37,439 nt of DNA from Pyxidicoccus fallax (GCF_012933655.1 NZ_JABBJJ010000094.1:1-37439); one strand, 5' to 3'; shown: positions 1 through 7,864, counted from the first letter of the stretch. The notes: generated by a model from the sequence alone, not told the origin. Translations and numbers: made by a program.

Positions 1-28
1 GGCAGCGTCAGATTGTTATAAGAGACAG
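1..28 (+). other. Residual Nextera/Tn5 sequencing adapter (not genomic)
   Basis: The first 28 bases match the 3' part of the Illumina Nextera read-1 adapter, including the Tn5 mosaic end, at 25 of 28 positions. The only mismatches are at 14-16 (TGT in place of GTG), and the block ends in the diagnostic TATAAGAGACAG. The composition is also far more AT-rich than everything that follows. Genomic sequence therefore starts at about base 29, and the window start is most likely a contig end that was not fully trimmed. The match rests on my memory of the adapter sequence; a true Tn5-like transposon end is very unlikely because it abuts the window edge. Confidence 0.9.
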
Positions 29-38
29 ATTCCGACCC

Positions 39-899
39 TTGCTGTCGCTCCTCAAGCGATATCGCCGCCCCATTTTCGTGGGCGTCCTGCTGCTCTACCC
101 GCTCGTTGCCTTCCTGCTGAGCGGGCGGAAGGGCAGGGACCCCAATTTCCTCGACCGGGCGATCATCGCCGTGTCCTCGCCCGTCCAGCAGGCACTCACC
201 ACGGGCATCGAGGGCTCGGTCGCCGCCGTGCGCGGCTACCTGGACCTGCGCGGCGTGCGGCAGGAGAATGACGCACTGCGCCTGGAGAACCTCCAGCTCC
301 GGGCGGCGGTGCAGTCGCTGGGCGAGTCGCGCACGGAGAACGAGCGGCTGCGCAAGCTGTTGGGCTACGCGGAGACGGCGGCGGGGCCGGAGATTCCGGC
401 GCGGGTGGTGGGCGTCAATCCGGTGGCGAAGCTGTTGTCGGTGCGCATCAGCAGCGGGGAGAAGGACGGCGTGTTCCGGGGCATGTCGGTGGTGACGCCG
501 GACGGCATCGTCGGGCAGGTCATCCGGTCCACGGGGGGCTACGCGGACGTGGCGCTGATAACGGACTCGCAGAGCCGGGTGGCGGTGCGGGTGCAGCGCT
601 CGCGGGCGCGCGGCACGGCGTCGGGCGCGGGGGCGGGGCCGCTGAAGCTGGAGAACATGCTGCGCACCGAGGACATCGAGAACGGCGACATCATCATCAC
701 CGCGGGGACGGATGGCATCTATCCGCCCGGCATGGTGGTGGGCACGGTGACCAACCTGGAGAAGAAGGAGCACGGCATGTTCCAGGGCGCGGACATCGTC
801 CCGGCGGTGGACACGAGCAAGCTGGAAGAGGTCTTGGTGGTGGGCAGTCCCTACAGCGCCATGGCGCCGGGCAGCACCGCGGAGGGCGCGTCGAAATGA
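39..899 (+). CDS. mreC: Rod shape-determining protein MreC
   Basis: MreC is a bitopic inner-membrane protein whose periplasmic part couples MreB/MreD to the PBP2-RodA wall synthase. The 286-residue product has a short basic N-terminus, one membrane helix at about residues 12-28, a Leu/Glu-rich coiled coil at about 66-105, and then the beta-rich MreC core (pattern VVTPDGIVGQV, ITDSQSRVAV, GTDGIYPPG). Length is normal for the family. The TTG at 39 is the first usable start after the adapter junction; a start further upstream cannot be excluded because only about ten genomic bases remain and any Shine-Dalgarno would lie in lost sequence. The stop overlaps the mreD ATG by four bases, so the genes are translationally coupled. 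mreB, normally just upstream, is missing only because the contig ends here. Confidence 0.93.
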   Translation: MLSLLKRYRRPIFVGVLLLYPLVAFLLSGRKGRDPNFLDRAIIAVSSPVQQALTTGIEGSVAAVRGYLDLRGVRQENDALRLENLQLRAAVQSLGESRTENERLRKLLGYAETAAGPEIPARVVGVNPVAKLLSVRISSGEKDGVFRGMSVVTPDGIVGQVIRSTGGYADVALITDSQSRVAVRVQRSRARGTASGAGAGPLKLENMLRTEDIENGDIIITAGTDGIYPPGMVVGTVTNLEKKEHGMFQGADIVPAVDTSKLEEVLVVGSPYSAMAPGSTAEGASK

Positions 900-1396
900 A
901 GTTCCTGGTGACGGTGTGTCTCGCGCTGGCGTTGCTCACGCTGGAGTCGGTGGTGGTGAAGCAGGCGGGCCTGGTGCTCGGCCGCATTGACGTCACCGTG
1001 GTGCTGGTGGCGTTCCTGGCGCTGCGCGCCACGCTGCTGGAAGGGGCCGTCTCCGCCTTCGCGGTGGGCTACCTGCTGGACCTCATGAGTGGCCAGCCCA
1101 CGGGGCTGTTCACCTTCCTGGCCGTCTTCACCTTCCTGGTGGGCCGGCTGGTCTCCACGTTCGTGGACGTGCGCGGCGCCATGTCCTTCGCCCTGTTCGC
1201 CATGGGCGCGGACGTGGGCCATGGGCTTCTGGCCGCGTTCTTCACCTGGCTGACGGTGAAGGACGGCAGCACGTCCTCCCTGCTGTCCGGGCTGCCGCTG
1301 CAGGTGATGCTCACCGGCGCGGCGGCGCTGGCGCTCTTCCCGTTCCTGCGCCGCTTCGAGGCGAGCCAGGACCGTCAGATGGGGCTCTTGCGGTGA
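896..1396 (+). CDS. mreD: Rod shape-determining membrane protein MreD
   Basis: A 166-residue, almost entirely hydrophobic protein with about five predicted membrane helices. Length and position between mreC and the PBP2 gene identify it as MreD, the inner-membrane partner of MreC in the elongasome. The family is poorly conserved in sequence, so the call rests on hydrophobicity and synteny more than on motifs. The start ATG overlaps the mreC stop (ATGA) and its own TGA overlaps the GTG of the next gene (GTGA), so it sits in a tightly coupled operon. It ends in a short charged tail after the last helix (RRFEASQDRQ). Nothing unusual was seen. Confidence 0.88.
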   Translation: MKFLVTVCLALALLTLESVVVKQAGLVLGRIDVTVVLVAFLALRATLLEGAVSAFAVGYLLDLMSGQPTGLFTFLAVFTFLVGRLVSTFVDVRGAMSFALFAMGADVGHGLLAAFFTWLTVKDGSTSSLLSGLPLQVMLTGAAALALFPFLRRFEASQDRQMGLLR

Positions 1397-3432
1397 CGCC
1401 TCCCACGCTGGGCAACACGACTCCGGGCCGCGAGCTGAAGCGGCGCTTCCTCTGGCTGGGCCTCGCCATGTCGGTGGGCCTGGTCATGCTGTCCATCCAG
1501 CTCTACCGGCTGCAAATCACCCGGGGCGAGGAGTACTCCGCCAAGAGCGTGGCCAACTTCGTCAAGGAGGTGCGGCTGCGCGCCGACCGCGGCGTCATCA
1601 AGGACGCGCGCGGCACCATCCTGGTGGACAGCCGTCCGTCCTTCGACGCCTTCATCACCCCCGCCTTCTGCACCCACTGCTTCGAGCAGGTGATTCCGCG
1701 CCTGGCGGAGCTGCTCCAGTGGGACGCCGACCAGCGCAAGAAGGTGGAGGACATGGTGCGCATGGGGCGGCGCAACGCGCCCTTCCAGCAGGTGCCGGTG
1801 CGCGTGGACCTCACGCGCGACGAGTACGACCGGCTGGCCGCCCGCCGCGACATCCTCGACGGCGTGGAGGTGGCGCCCGTCCCGCACCGCTTCTACCGGA
1901 CCAACACCGTGCTGTCGCACGTCTTGGGATACATGAACGAAATCACCCAGGAGGAGCTGGAGCGGCTCAACGCCGACGGCTCGCGGTACGCCCTGGGGGA
2001 CTACATCGGCCGGCGCGGACTGGAGCGCTACTTCGAGCAGCGGCTGCGCGGCGTGGACGGCGTGCGCAAGGAAGTGGTGAACGCGCGCGGGCAGCGCATC
2101 GACGAGCTGAACGACAAGCTGGGCGACAACGCCGTGGTGCCGCCGCAGGCGGGCAGCAACCTGGTGCTCTCCATCGACATGCGGCTGCAGGAAGAGGCCG
2201 AGCGCGCCTTCCCGGGCGCGACGGGCGCGGTGGTGGCCATCGACGTGAATACCGGCTTCATCAAGGCGCTGGTGTCCCGGCCGGGCTTCGACCCCAACCT
2301 GCTCACCGGCCGTGTCACGCCGGCGCAGATGGCCCTGCTGTCCAGGGACCCGCTGGAGCCGATGATCAACCGCGTGGCCGCCGAGCACTACAGCCCGGGC
2401 TCCACCTTCAAGGTCGTCACCCAGCTGGCCGCCCTCAAGTCGGGCGCCTTCCGTCCGGAGACGGTGGTGAGCTGCCCCGGCGGCTACCGGCTGGGCGCGC
2501 GCACCTGGCGCTGCCACAAGGACAGCGGCCACGGGCCCATGGACGGCTACAACGCGATGAAGACGTCCTGCGACACCTGGTTCTACAAGGTGGCGGACAC
2601 CATCGGCCTGGACCCCATTGGAGAGATGGGCAAGGCGCTGGGCCTGGGCGCGCCCACGGGCATCAACGTGGTGGCCGAGGTGCCGGGCATCATGCCGACC
2701 AGCACGTACCACGACAAGGCGTCGCCCGGCGGCTACACCAAGGGCATGGCGCTCAACAGCGCCATCGGCCAGGGCGACAACAACGTGACGCCGCTGCAGC
2801 TGGCGCTGGTGTACGCGGCCATCGCCAACGGCGGCACGCTCTACAAGCCGCAGATGGTGCAGCGGCTGGAGAACCTGGACGGGCACGTCGTCGAGGAGTT
2901 CAAGCCGGAGGTCGCCCGCAAGGTGGACATCCCGCGCGCGCACCGCGACGCGGTGGTGGAGGGACTGGTGAAGGTGGCGCAGGAGCCGGGCGGCACCGCG
3001 TACCGCGCGCGCATGGCGGGCCTGGCCGACAAGGACATCAAGGTGGCGGCCAAGACGGGCACCGCGCAGGTGGCCCGGCTGGGCGCGGTGCGTCTGAAGA
3101 CGCACCAGATGAGCTACTTCGAGCGCGACCATGCCTGGTTCGCCGGCTTCGCCCCGGCGGACAAGCCGGAGCTGGCCATTGTCGTGCTGAACGAGCACGG
3201 CGGCCACGGTGGCTCGGACGCGGCGCCCACGGCGATGGCCGTCTTCCAGAAGTACTTCGAGCTGAAGAAGCTGGACGCGACGGCGCCGCTGCCGCGTCCC
3301 AACCAGCCCTACACGCCGTCCGTGTCGCGCCGCCTGCCGAGCGCCGACGAGGCGGCGCTGACGCGGGGCGTGCTGCCCCCGGCGCACCTGCCGGGTGACG
3401 AAGAGGAACACACGCGTGCAACTGCGGATTGA
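1393..3432 (+). CDS. mrdA: Penicillin-binding protein 2 (peptidoglycan D,D-transpeptidase MrdA)
   Basis: PBP2 is the class B transpeptidase that cross-links peptidoglycan during cell elongation, working with the RodA glycosyltransferase. The 679-residue product has one N-terminal membrane helix (about 18-38), a pedestal/dimerisation domain (motif RADRGVIKDARG at 62-73) and a transpeptidase domain with the three active-site motifs: STFK with catalytic Ser337 and Lys340, SCD at 392-394 (PBP2-type SxD rather than SxN), and KTG at 554-556. The GTG start overlaps the mreD stop. The C-terminus has about 40 extra residues that are Pro-rich and then acidic. The last bases overlap the rodA start. A PBP2 rather than a PBP3/FtsI identity is set by the mreCD and rodA neighbours. 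Confidence 0.95.
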   Translation: MTPPTLGNTTPGRELKRRFLWLGLAMSVGLVMLSIQLYRLQITRGEEYSAKSVANFVKEVRLRADRGVIKDARGTILVDSRPSFDAFITPAFCTHCFEQVIPRLAELLQWDADQRKKVEDMVRMGRRNAPFQQVPVRVDLTRDEYDRLAARRDILDGVEVAPVPHRFYRTNTVLSHVLGYMNEITQEELERLNADGSRYALGDYIGRRGLERYFEQRLRGVDGVRKEVVNARGQRIDELNDKLGDNAVVPPQAGSNLVLSIDMRLQEEAERAFPGATGAVVAIDVNTGFIKALVSRPGFDPNLLTGRVTPAQMALLSRDPLEPMINRVAAEHYSPGSTFKVVTQLAALKSGAFRPETVVSCPGGYRLGARTWRCHKDSGHGPMDGYNAMKTSCDTWFYKVADTIGLDPIGEMGKALGLGAPTGINVVAEVPGIMPTSTYHDKASPGGYTKGMALNSAIGQGDNNVTPLQLALVYAAIANGGTLYKPQMVQRLENLDGHVVEEFKPEVARKVDIPRAHRDAVVEGLVKVAQEPGGTAYRARMAGLADKDIKVAAKTGTAQVARLGAVRLKTHQMSYFERDHAWFAGFAPADKPELAIVVLNEHGGHGGSDAAPTAMAVFQKYFELKKLDATAPLPRPNQPYTPSVSRRLPSADEAALTRGVLPPAHLPGDEEEHTRATAD

Positions 3433-4573
3433 GCGCCGGATGGTGCCCCACGTTCCCTGGGGCCTCATCTTCTGCGTGCTGGCGGTGTGCCTCCTGGGCG
3501 TCTGGAACCTGGCGTCGGCCTCGCGGCCGAATCCGCCAGCCACGTCCGTCTGGCCCACCCAGGCCCTGTACCTGGGCGTGGGCCTGGTGGCCGTGCTGGT
3601 GGTGTGCCTGGTGGACTACCGGTGGATTCAGCGCATGGCGCTGCCCATCTACGTCGCCAACATCGTCGCGCTGTTGGCGCTGCGTGTCTTCGGCCACACC
3701 GCGAAGGGCGCCGAGAGCTGGTTCGTCATCGGCCCGTTCCGCCTGCAGCCGGCGGAGTTCATGAAGATTGGCGTGGTGCTGATGCTGGCCAAAATCTACC
3801 ACGACGACTTCCGGCCCAACGAGCCGTCCTACGGGCTCGTGCGCCTGTGGAAGCCGGTGCTCGTCTTCGGCGTGCCCTTCGTGCTGGTGCTGGTGCAGCC
3901 GGACCTGGGCACCGCGCTGATGATTGGCCTGACGTCGCTCACCGTCATCCTGTTCGGCAAGGTGCGCTGGTACCTCGTGGCCACGCTGGTGGCGGGCATC
4001 CTCGCGGGCGCCATCATCATCTGGAACGACTACATCCGCGAGGTGCCCGAGCCCCGGCCCACCATCGTCCGGCACCACCTGAAGAAGCACCAGAGCCAGC
4101 GCATCTCCGGATGGTTGGACCCGGAGGCGGACCTGCGCGGCAGCGGCTACCACGCGGCGCAGTCGAAGATTGCCGTGGGCAGCGGCGGCGTGTCCGGCAA
4201 GGGCTGGCGCGAGGGCACCCAGACGGGCCTGCGCTTCCTGCCCGAGCAGCACACGGACTTCATCTTCTCCGTGTGGGCGGAGGAGCACGGCTTCGTGATG
4301 TGCGTGCTGCTATTGCTTCTGTATGGCGCCATCTTCATCTTCGGCCTGGGGGTGGGCTTCAACGCCCGCGACAGGTTCGGCGCCTTCGTCGCGGTGGGCG
4401 TGGTGGCCATGCTGTTCTGGCAGGTGTTCGAGAACATCGGCATGGTCATCGGCCTCTTGCCGGTGACGGGCATCACCCTGCCGCTGATGAGCTACGGCGG
4501 CTCGTCCATGCTGTCCGTCATGCTCAGCATTGGCCTGCTGGTGAACATCAGCATGCGCCGGCACATGTTCTGA
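3416..4573 (+). CDS. rodA: SEDS peptidoglycan glycosyltransferase RodA
   Basis: RodA polymerises lipid II into glycan strands during elongation, in complex with PBP2. The product (385 residues from this start) is a polytopic SEDS protein with about ten membrane helices and the family motifs FRLQPAEFMK, QPDLGTALM, LPEQHTDFIF with the putative catalytic Asp281, and PLMSYGGSSM near the C-terminus. I chose GTG 3416 because GAAGAGGA at 3400-3407 stands 8 nt before it; an in-frame GTG at 3395 would add seven residues but has no ribosome binding site. Either start overlaps the mrdA 3' end, showing one operon. FtsW is excluded by the mre/PBP2 context rather than by sequence alone. Confidence 0.94.
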   Translation: MQLRIERRMVPHVPWGLIFCVLAVCLLGVWNLASASRPNPPATSVWPTQALYLGVGLVAVLVVCLVDYRWIQRMALPIYVANIVALLALRVFGHTAKGAESWFVIGPFRLQPAEFMKIGVVLMLAKIYHDDFRPNEPSYGLVRLWKPVLVFGVPFVLVLVQPDLGTALMIGLTSLTVILFGKVRWYLVATLVAGILAGAIIIWNDYIREVPEPRPTIVRHHLKKHQSQRISGWLDPEADLRGSGYHAAQSKIAVGSGGVSGKGWREGTQTGLRFLPEQHTDFIFSVWAEEHGFVMCVLLLLLYGAIFIFGLGVGFNARDRFGAFVAVGVVAMLFWQVFENIGMVIGLLPVTGITLPLMSYGGSSMLSVMLSIGLLVNISMRRHMF

Positions 4574-4578
4574 GCCCG

Positions 4579-4603
4579 CGCCGGGCTCCCCGTGGGCCCG
4601 GCG
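4579..4603 (+). terminator. GC-rich hairpin after rodA, probable terminator
   Basis: An 8-bp perfect stem (CGCCGGGC with GCCCGGCG) around a 9-nt loop begins five bases after the rodA stop. No U-tract follows, so termination is inferred from position and stability. Confidence 0.5.
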
Positions 4604-4688
4604 TCATCCCTCCCTTCGAGGGGGTGCGAATCACCCCACCATTCCGGGTGGGAAGGCGGTAGCTTTCCGGGCAGGTGGAGGTGGCGTC

Positions 4689-5543
4689 ATGCAGAGGAAG
4701 GTTGCCCAGAAGGGGAGTGGGACGGCGCGCACCGCGGTGGCGGAAGCGCCGGTGGGAGTGAAGGACGCCCGTCCGGCGGCGGCGGGAGGTGCTCCGTCGG
4801 CCCGCAACGCGGCGGCGGGCGGTGCTCCGTCGGCCCGCGAAGCCGCGGGAAGTGCTTCGGCGGCCCGCGGCGCTCCGGCCGGCGCGGCTCCGGCGGCTCG
4901 CAACGCCGCGGCGGCCCGCGAGTCGGCGGCTCGTGCTCCGGCGGGTGGGGCCTCCCCGGCCCGCGAATCCACGAGCACAGCCGTGGACAGCCGTCCGGCG
5001 GCGGAGGCTCCGCCAGCGCGCGCGCCGCTCGCGCCCCTCATCGAGATGAACCAGGGCGAGGCCGAGCACCGGCAGTTCCCCCGCGCGCAGCTCGCCACGC
5101 GCTTCGAGGTGTGGGTGGACGGGGAGGACGGCGAGCGGCGCTTCGGCGCGAGCCTCACCTCCGTCAACGTCAGCGTCAGCGGGGCCTTCCTGGAGAGCAC
5201 CTTCTACCTGCCGCTGGGCACGGTGCTGGGCGTGCGCTTCTCGCTGGAGCCCGGCGCGCCGCCCGTGCAGGCACGCGCGGAAATCGTCCGCGAGGAGCGC
5301 GCCGACGGGCCGGACGGACGCAGCGGGTTCGGCATCCGCTTCCTCGACTTCAGCGGGCAGACGGAGGTCGCCCTGGCGCGCCTCTTCGTGGGCATGCGCC
5401 TGCGGGCCTTCGCGGAGGATTACCTCAAGTCCCAGCGGGCTCGCTCACTGCCCAACGAGCTGGAGCGCGTGGTGGACGTCCTGGCCGCCTGGGAGCTGCT
5501 CAAGGCCACCACCTCCGTCACCGACCCCTGGCAGGGCGGGTAG
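4689..5543 (+). CDS. PilZ-domain protein with long Ala-rich N-terminal tail
   Basis: The product has 284 residues. Residues 1 to about 115 are low-complexity Ala/Pro/Gly/Arg with an 11-residue repeat (GGAPSARNAAA at 33-43, GGAPSAREAA from 44). Residues about 125-240 form a PilZ domain with both c-di-GMP binding motifs: R128xxxR132 and N160xSxxG165. PilZ proteins bind cyclic-di-GMP and usually act through partner proteins. ATG 4689 is preceded by GGTGGAGG, a good ribosome binding site, and TAGCTT at 4660-4665 could be its -10 element. It follows rodA after a hairpin, so it is probably a separate unit. No signal peptide or catalytic domain is present. The tail may be a flexible linker; its function is unknown. 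Confidence 0.88.
   Translation: MQRKVAQKGSGTARTAVAEAPVGVKDARPAAAGGAPSARNAAAGGAPSAREAAGSASAARGAPAGAAPAARNAAAARESAARAPAGGASPARESTSTAVDSRPAAEAPPARAPLAPLIEMNQGEAEHRQFPRAQLATRFEVWVDGEDGERRFGASLTSVNVSVSGAFLESTFYLPLGTVLGVRFSLEPGAPPVQARAEIVREERADGPDGRSGFGIRFLDFSGQTEVALARLFVGMRLRAFAEDYLKSQRARSLPNELERVVDVLAAWELLKATTSVTDPWQGG
4788..4838 (+). repeat. Two direct copies of an 18-nt unit in the PilZ gene
   Basis: GGTGCTCCGTCGGCCCGC occurs at 4788-4805 and again at 4821-4838, a period of 33 nt or 11 codons. The surrounding codons are degenerate copies of the same Ala-rich unit. Confidence 0.85.
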
Positions 5544-5646
5544 GGAACAGGCCGAGCACGCTTCAACCGTCGGTACAGCGTCAGCGCCGGTACGCCAGCG
5601 GTCCGCCCAGGGCCGTGGGCGAGTTTCCGCGTGCGCCAGCGGGCCT

Positions 5647-5988
5647 TCAGGCCGGCTTGCCGCCCGACAGCAGGCGACGGCGCTCCGCCTGGTAGTGCGC
5701 CGAGCAGAGGCCCTTCGAGCGCTGCTCGCGCCCGCAGCCATCCACCGTGCAGCGACGGTCCGCCGACACCATGCCGCTGCTGTTGCTGGCGAGCACCTTC
5801 GGCGGACGACCCCGGCGGCGACCAGCCACCATCGCGTTGCTCCCGTTGCCGTTGCTACCCAGTGACGGCATGCCGGTGTTGAGCGCCCGCAGCATTCCGC
5901 GGCCGATGGCGTCTCCCAGCGCTTCCGCCCAATTGACCATGGCCGGCGTCAGGGGGACGTTGGCCAATTCTTTGCGAGGACGTGCCAT
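5647..5988 (-). CDS. Small basic protein with AT-hook and Cys/His cluster
   Basis: The product has 113 residues. The N-terminal part (MARPRKELA...) is helical in character and contains an Asn/Gly/Ser-rich linker. RRRGRPPKV at about 56-64 is a canonical AT-hook core (GRP flanked by basic residues), which binds the minor groove of AT-rich DNA. The C-terminal part has a C-x4-C-x8-C-x2-H cluster, CTVDGC followed by GLCSAHY, resembling small zinc-binding modules of some phage and nucleic-acid proteins. Start ATG 5988 has GGAG about 7 nt upstream. It is divergent from ppk2 across an unusually AT-rich 103-bp region. I infer a DNA-binding, possibly architectural or regulatory protein; no named gene is recognised. 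Confidence 0.75.
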   Translation of the reverse strand: MARPRKELANVPLTPAMVNWAEALGDAIGRGMLRALNTGMPSLGSNGNGSNAMVAGRRRGRPPKVLASNSSGMVSADRRCTVDGCGREQRSKGLCSAHYQAERRRLLSGGKPA

Positions 5989-6091
5989 GAATACTCCAAG
6001 TGAAAACGATTAATCATCACAGACACACGCTGCTATGTGCCTATTTGGCGGTTGAAGTCATCGCTGTCAATACAACCTTGGAGGGTCTGTC

Positions 6092-6871
6092 GTGACTCGT
6101 AAACGTTTTCAGAAAATTGATGACAAGACTGCAAATGGATACGTGTTTCCCGTAAGTCCTCCGGGGACGGTGACGCTGAGCGGGGTGGATTTGTCAGTGT
6201 CGGTGGAGGACTCCACGGCGTATGAAACAGAGCTGGTTCAATTGCAGGAGCGCGTGTTCCGCGCGCAGATCCAGACGTACCTGACGGGTCGGCGAGCGGC
6301 CATCGTGTTCGAGGGCTGGGACGCGTCGGGCAAGGGAGGCGCCATCCGCCGGCTCTCCTCACTGATGGACCCGCGTGGCTACAAGGTGTGGCCCATCTCC
6401 GCGCCCTCCGAGGAGGAGAAGCGGCACCACTACCTCTGGCGTTTCTGGCGGAAGACGCCGGGCACGGGCGAGGTGTGCATCTTCGACCGGAGCTGGTACG
6501 GCCGGGTGCTGGTGGAGCGGGTGGAGGGCCTCGCGAAGCCGGCCGAGTGGCGGCGCGCCTATGACGAAATCAACGCCTTCGAGCGCATGCTCACCGCCGA
6601 CGGCGTGCGCATGGCGAAGTTCTTCATCCACATCGACAAGAAGACGCAGCTCCAGCGCTTCAAGTCGCGCGAGAAGGACCCCGCCAAGAGCTACAAGCTG
6701 GGGCCGGATGACTGGCGCAACCGCGCGAAGTGGGGGCGCTACGAGGCGGCCATCCAGGAGATGCTGGACCGCACGCACCGGCCGGACGCGCCGTGGCACG
6801 TGGTGGCGGGGAACGACAAGCGGCACGCGCGACTGGAGGTGCTGCGCCGCTGTGTGGAGCTGCTCGAGTGA
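6092..6871 (+). CDS. ppk2: Polyphosphate kinase 2 family protein
   Basis: PPK2 enzymes transfer phosphate between polyphosphate and nucleotides, often phosphorylating AMP, ADP or GDP. The 259-residue product carries the family Walker A loop GWDASGKGG (75-83), the DRSWYGR Walker B segment (132-138), and the lid-region pattern KSREKDPAKSYKLGPDDW. A single P-loop domain of this size fits class I or III; substrate preference cannot be assigned. The start GTG 6092 has TTGGAGGG about 5 nt upstream. The first 35 codons are clearly AT-richer than the rest of the gene. It converges with the thioredoxin gene, and a hairpin lies just after its stop. Confidence 0.93.
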   Translation: MTRKRFQKIDDKTANGYVFPVSPPGTVTLSGVDLSVSVEDSTAYETELVQLQERVFRAQIQTYLTGRRAAIVFEGWDASGKGGAIRRLSSLMDPRGYKVWPISAPSEEEKRHHYLWRFWRKTPGTGEVCIFDRSWYGRVLVERVEGLAKPAEWRRAYDEINAFERMLTADGVRMAKFFIHIDKKTQLQRFKSREKDPAKSYKLGPDDWRNRAKWGRYEAAIQEMLDRTHRPDAPWHVVAGNDKRHARLEVLRRCVELLE

Positions 6872-6875
6872 GCGC

Positions 6876-6894
6876 CGCGCCGGGCATCGGCGCG
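6876..6894. terminator. Hairpin after ppk2, between convergent genes
   Basis: CGCGCCG pairs with CGGCGCG around a 5-nt loop, four bases after the ppk2 stop and about 60 nt beyond the trxA stop on the other strand. There is no U-tract. Confidence 0.4.
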
Positions 6895-6951
6895 CAAGGA
6901 GGGGACTCCTCACGCGCGCGAAGCCCGGGGGCTCACGGGACGACGACTCGA

Positions 6952-7281
6952 CTACAGGGCCTTCTGGAGCGCGGCCTCGATGCGCGTCTTCGGCACCGCG
7001 CCGACAATCTGCTCCACCACCTGGCCGCCCTTGAAGATGAGCAGGGTGGGGATGGAGCGGATGCCGTACTGCTGCGGCGTGTCCTGGTTGTCGTCGATGT
7101 TGAGCTTGGTGAACTTCACCTGCCCCTGGTACTTGGCGGCGAGGTCCTGGATGGCCGGGGCAATGGCCCGGCAGGGCGCGCACCACGTGGCCCAGAAATC
7201 CACCAGCACGGGCTGCTGGGAGTCCAGCACCTGCTGCTTGAAGTCACCATCCCCGATGTTCGTCACGTCAGCGCCTGCCAT
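6952..7281 (-). CDS. trxA: Thioredoxin
   Basis: Thioredoxin is a cytoplasmic thiol-disulfide reductase, recycled by thioredoxin reductase. The 109-residue product has the full fold with the active site WCAPC (Cys34, Cys37), the buried Asp (VDFWA), the cis-Pro motif SIPTLLIFKGG and a typical C-terminal helix. The active site has Ala where most thioredoxins have Gly (WCGPC), a variant seen in other bacterial thioredoxins. I chose ATG 7281 because GGAG lies just upstream and it gives the standard length; the frame stays open about 40 codons further upstream without family similarity. The gene stands alone and is divergent from the hem block. A weak TTGCAG-N17-TACAGG promoter-like pair lies on this strand at about 7325-7353. 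Confidence 0.95.
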   Translation of the reverse strand: MAGADVTNIGDGDFKQQVLDSQQPVLVDFWATWCAPCRAIAPAIQDLAAKYQGQVKFTKLNIDDNQDTPQQYGIRSIPTLLIFKGGQVVEQIVGAVPKTRIEAALQKAL

Positions 7282-7441
7282 GATGTCTCCTTCGGGCCCG
7301 TCTCCGGCCGATCCGCGCGTCCTGTAGTACGCGTCCAATGACCCTGCAAGGTTCGGCCGGCCATCAGACCTTCTGGCCGCACAGATGCGAACGAATGGGG
7401 GGCGTTTCAACCCAATCGCCCCGCCCGGGGCGCGGCTGGTG

Positions 7442-7447
7442 TAGGCT
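7442..7447 (+). promoter_or_regulatory. Candidate -10 element TAGGCT, leaderless start
   Basis: TAGGCT lies seven bases before GTG 7455, which has no Shine-Dalgarno sequence. No convincing -35 is visible. One of eight similar arrangements in the window. Confidence 0.4.
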
Positions 7448-7454
7448 ACGGGGC

Positions 7455-7832
7455 GTGACGAAGCTCTTCCTGCCCCAGACCCAGCTCGAGGAGTGGGCCC
7501 TGGCGGACAAAGCGGACCTGCGCGAGGGCAAGCTGGTGGTCATGGCGGAAGGAGGTACGACCTTCCCCCTCACCCCGGCGGTGCACTTCGTGCAGCTCGT
7601 GTCGGGTGAGGACGCCCAGGGCCTGGTGGCCCGGGTGAAGACCGAGGAGCAGCTCGCCCGGATGGGGGCCGAGCAGATGGCCGACTCGGTGCTGGTGGGG
7701 GAGAACGCCTACGAGGTCGTTCCGGGGTATGTCACGGAGGTGGCTTCCTCGCCTCGTCCCGAAGGTGGGGAGAAGAAACCGGATTCCGAAGCGGACCTGC
7801 TGGCCGCCTTCATCCTCAACAAGATGGGCTGA
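7455..7832 (+). CDS. Conserved unknown protein upstream of the hem genes
   Basis: A soluble 125-residue protein (from VTKLFLPQTQLEEW) with no signal peptide or membrane helix. It has a beta-rich body and a charged C-terminal tail (GGEKKPDSEADLLAAF). I recognise no family. The start GTG 7455 is chosen because the frame before it loses protein-like character and a TAGGCT hexamer is placed seven bases upstream. Codon use has the strong G/C third-position bias of its neighbours, which supports a real gene. It is 32 nt upstream of the HemX/CcsA-like gene in the same direction, so it may be co-transcribed with the tetrapyrrole genes. No function is proposed. Confidence 0.75.
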   Translation: MTKLFLPQTQLEEWALADKADLREGKLVVMAEGGTTFPLTPAVHFVQLVSGEDAQGLVARVKTEEQLARMGAEQMADSVLVGENAYEVVPGYVTEVASSPRPEGGEKKPDSEADLLAAFILNKMG

Positions 7833-7864
7833 TTCGCCCGTCGTCAGCGGTTAAGAGCCTGCCC

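Noticed and set aside
1-28. End of a Tn5-like transposon
   Set aside because: The match extends beyond the 19-bp mosaic end into the synthetic adapter part and abuts the window edge, which fits library residue and not a natural element.
3395-3415. Upstream GTG start for rodA
   Set aside because: No ribosome binding site precedes it, while GTG 3416 has one at good spacing; the extra seven residues are unconserved in character.
1375-3558. Very long open frame on the minus strand opposite mrdA (over 700 codons), with similar long antisense frames opposite other genes
   Set aside because: In GC-rich DNA the strong third-position bias removes stops on the opposite strand. The translations are low-complexity (Arg, His, Ala, Val-rich) with no domains, while the plus strand holds a clear PBP2.
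4789-5049. Arg/Pro-rich alternative frames in the PilZ repeat region
   Set aside because: They are frame shadows of the Ala-rich repeat; the PilZ frame has a ribosome binding site and a recognisable domain.
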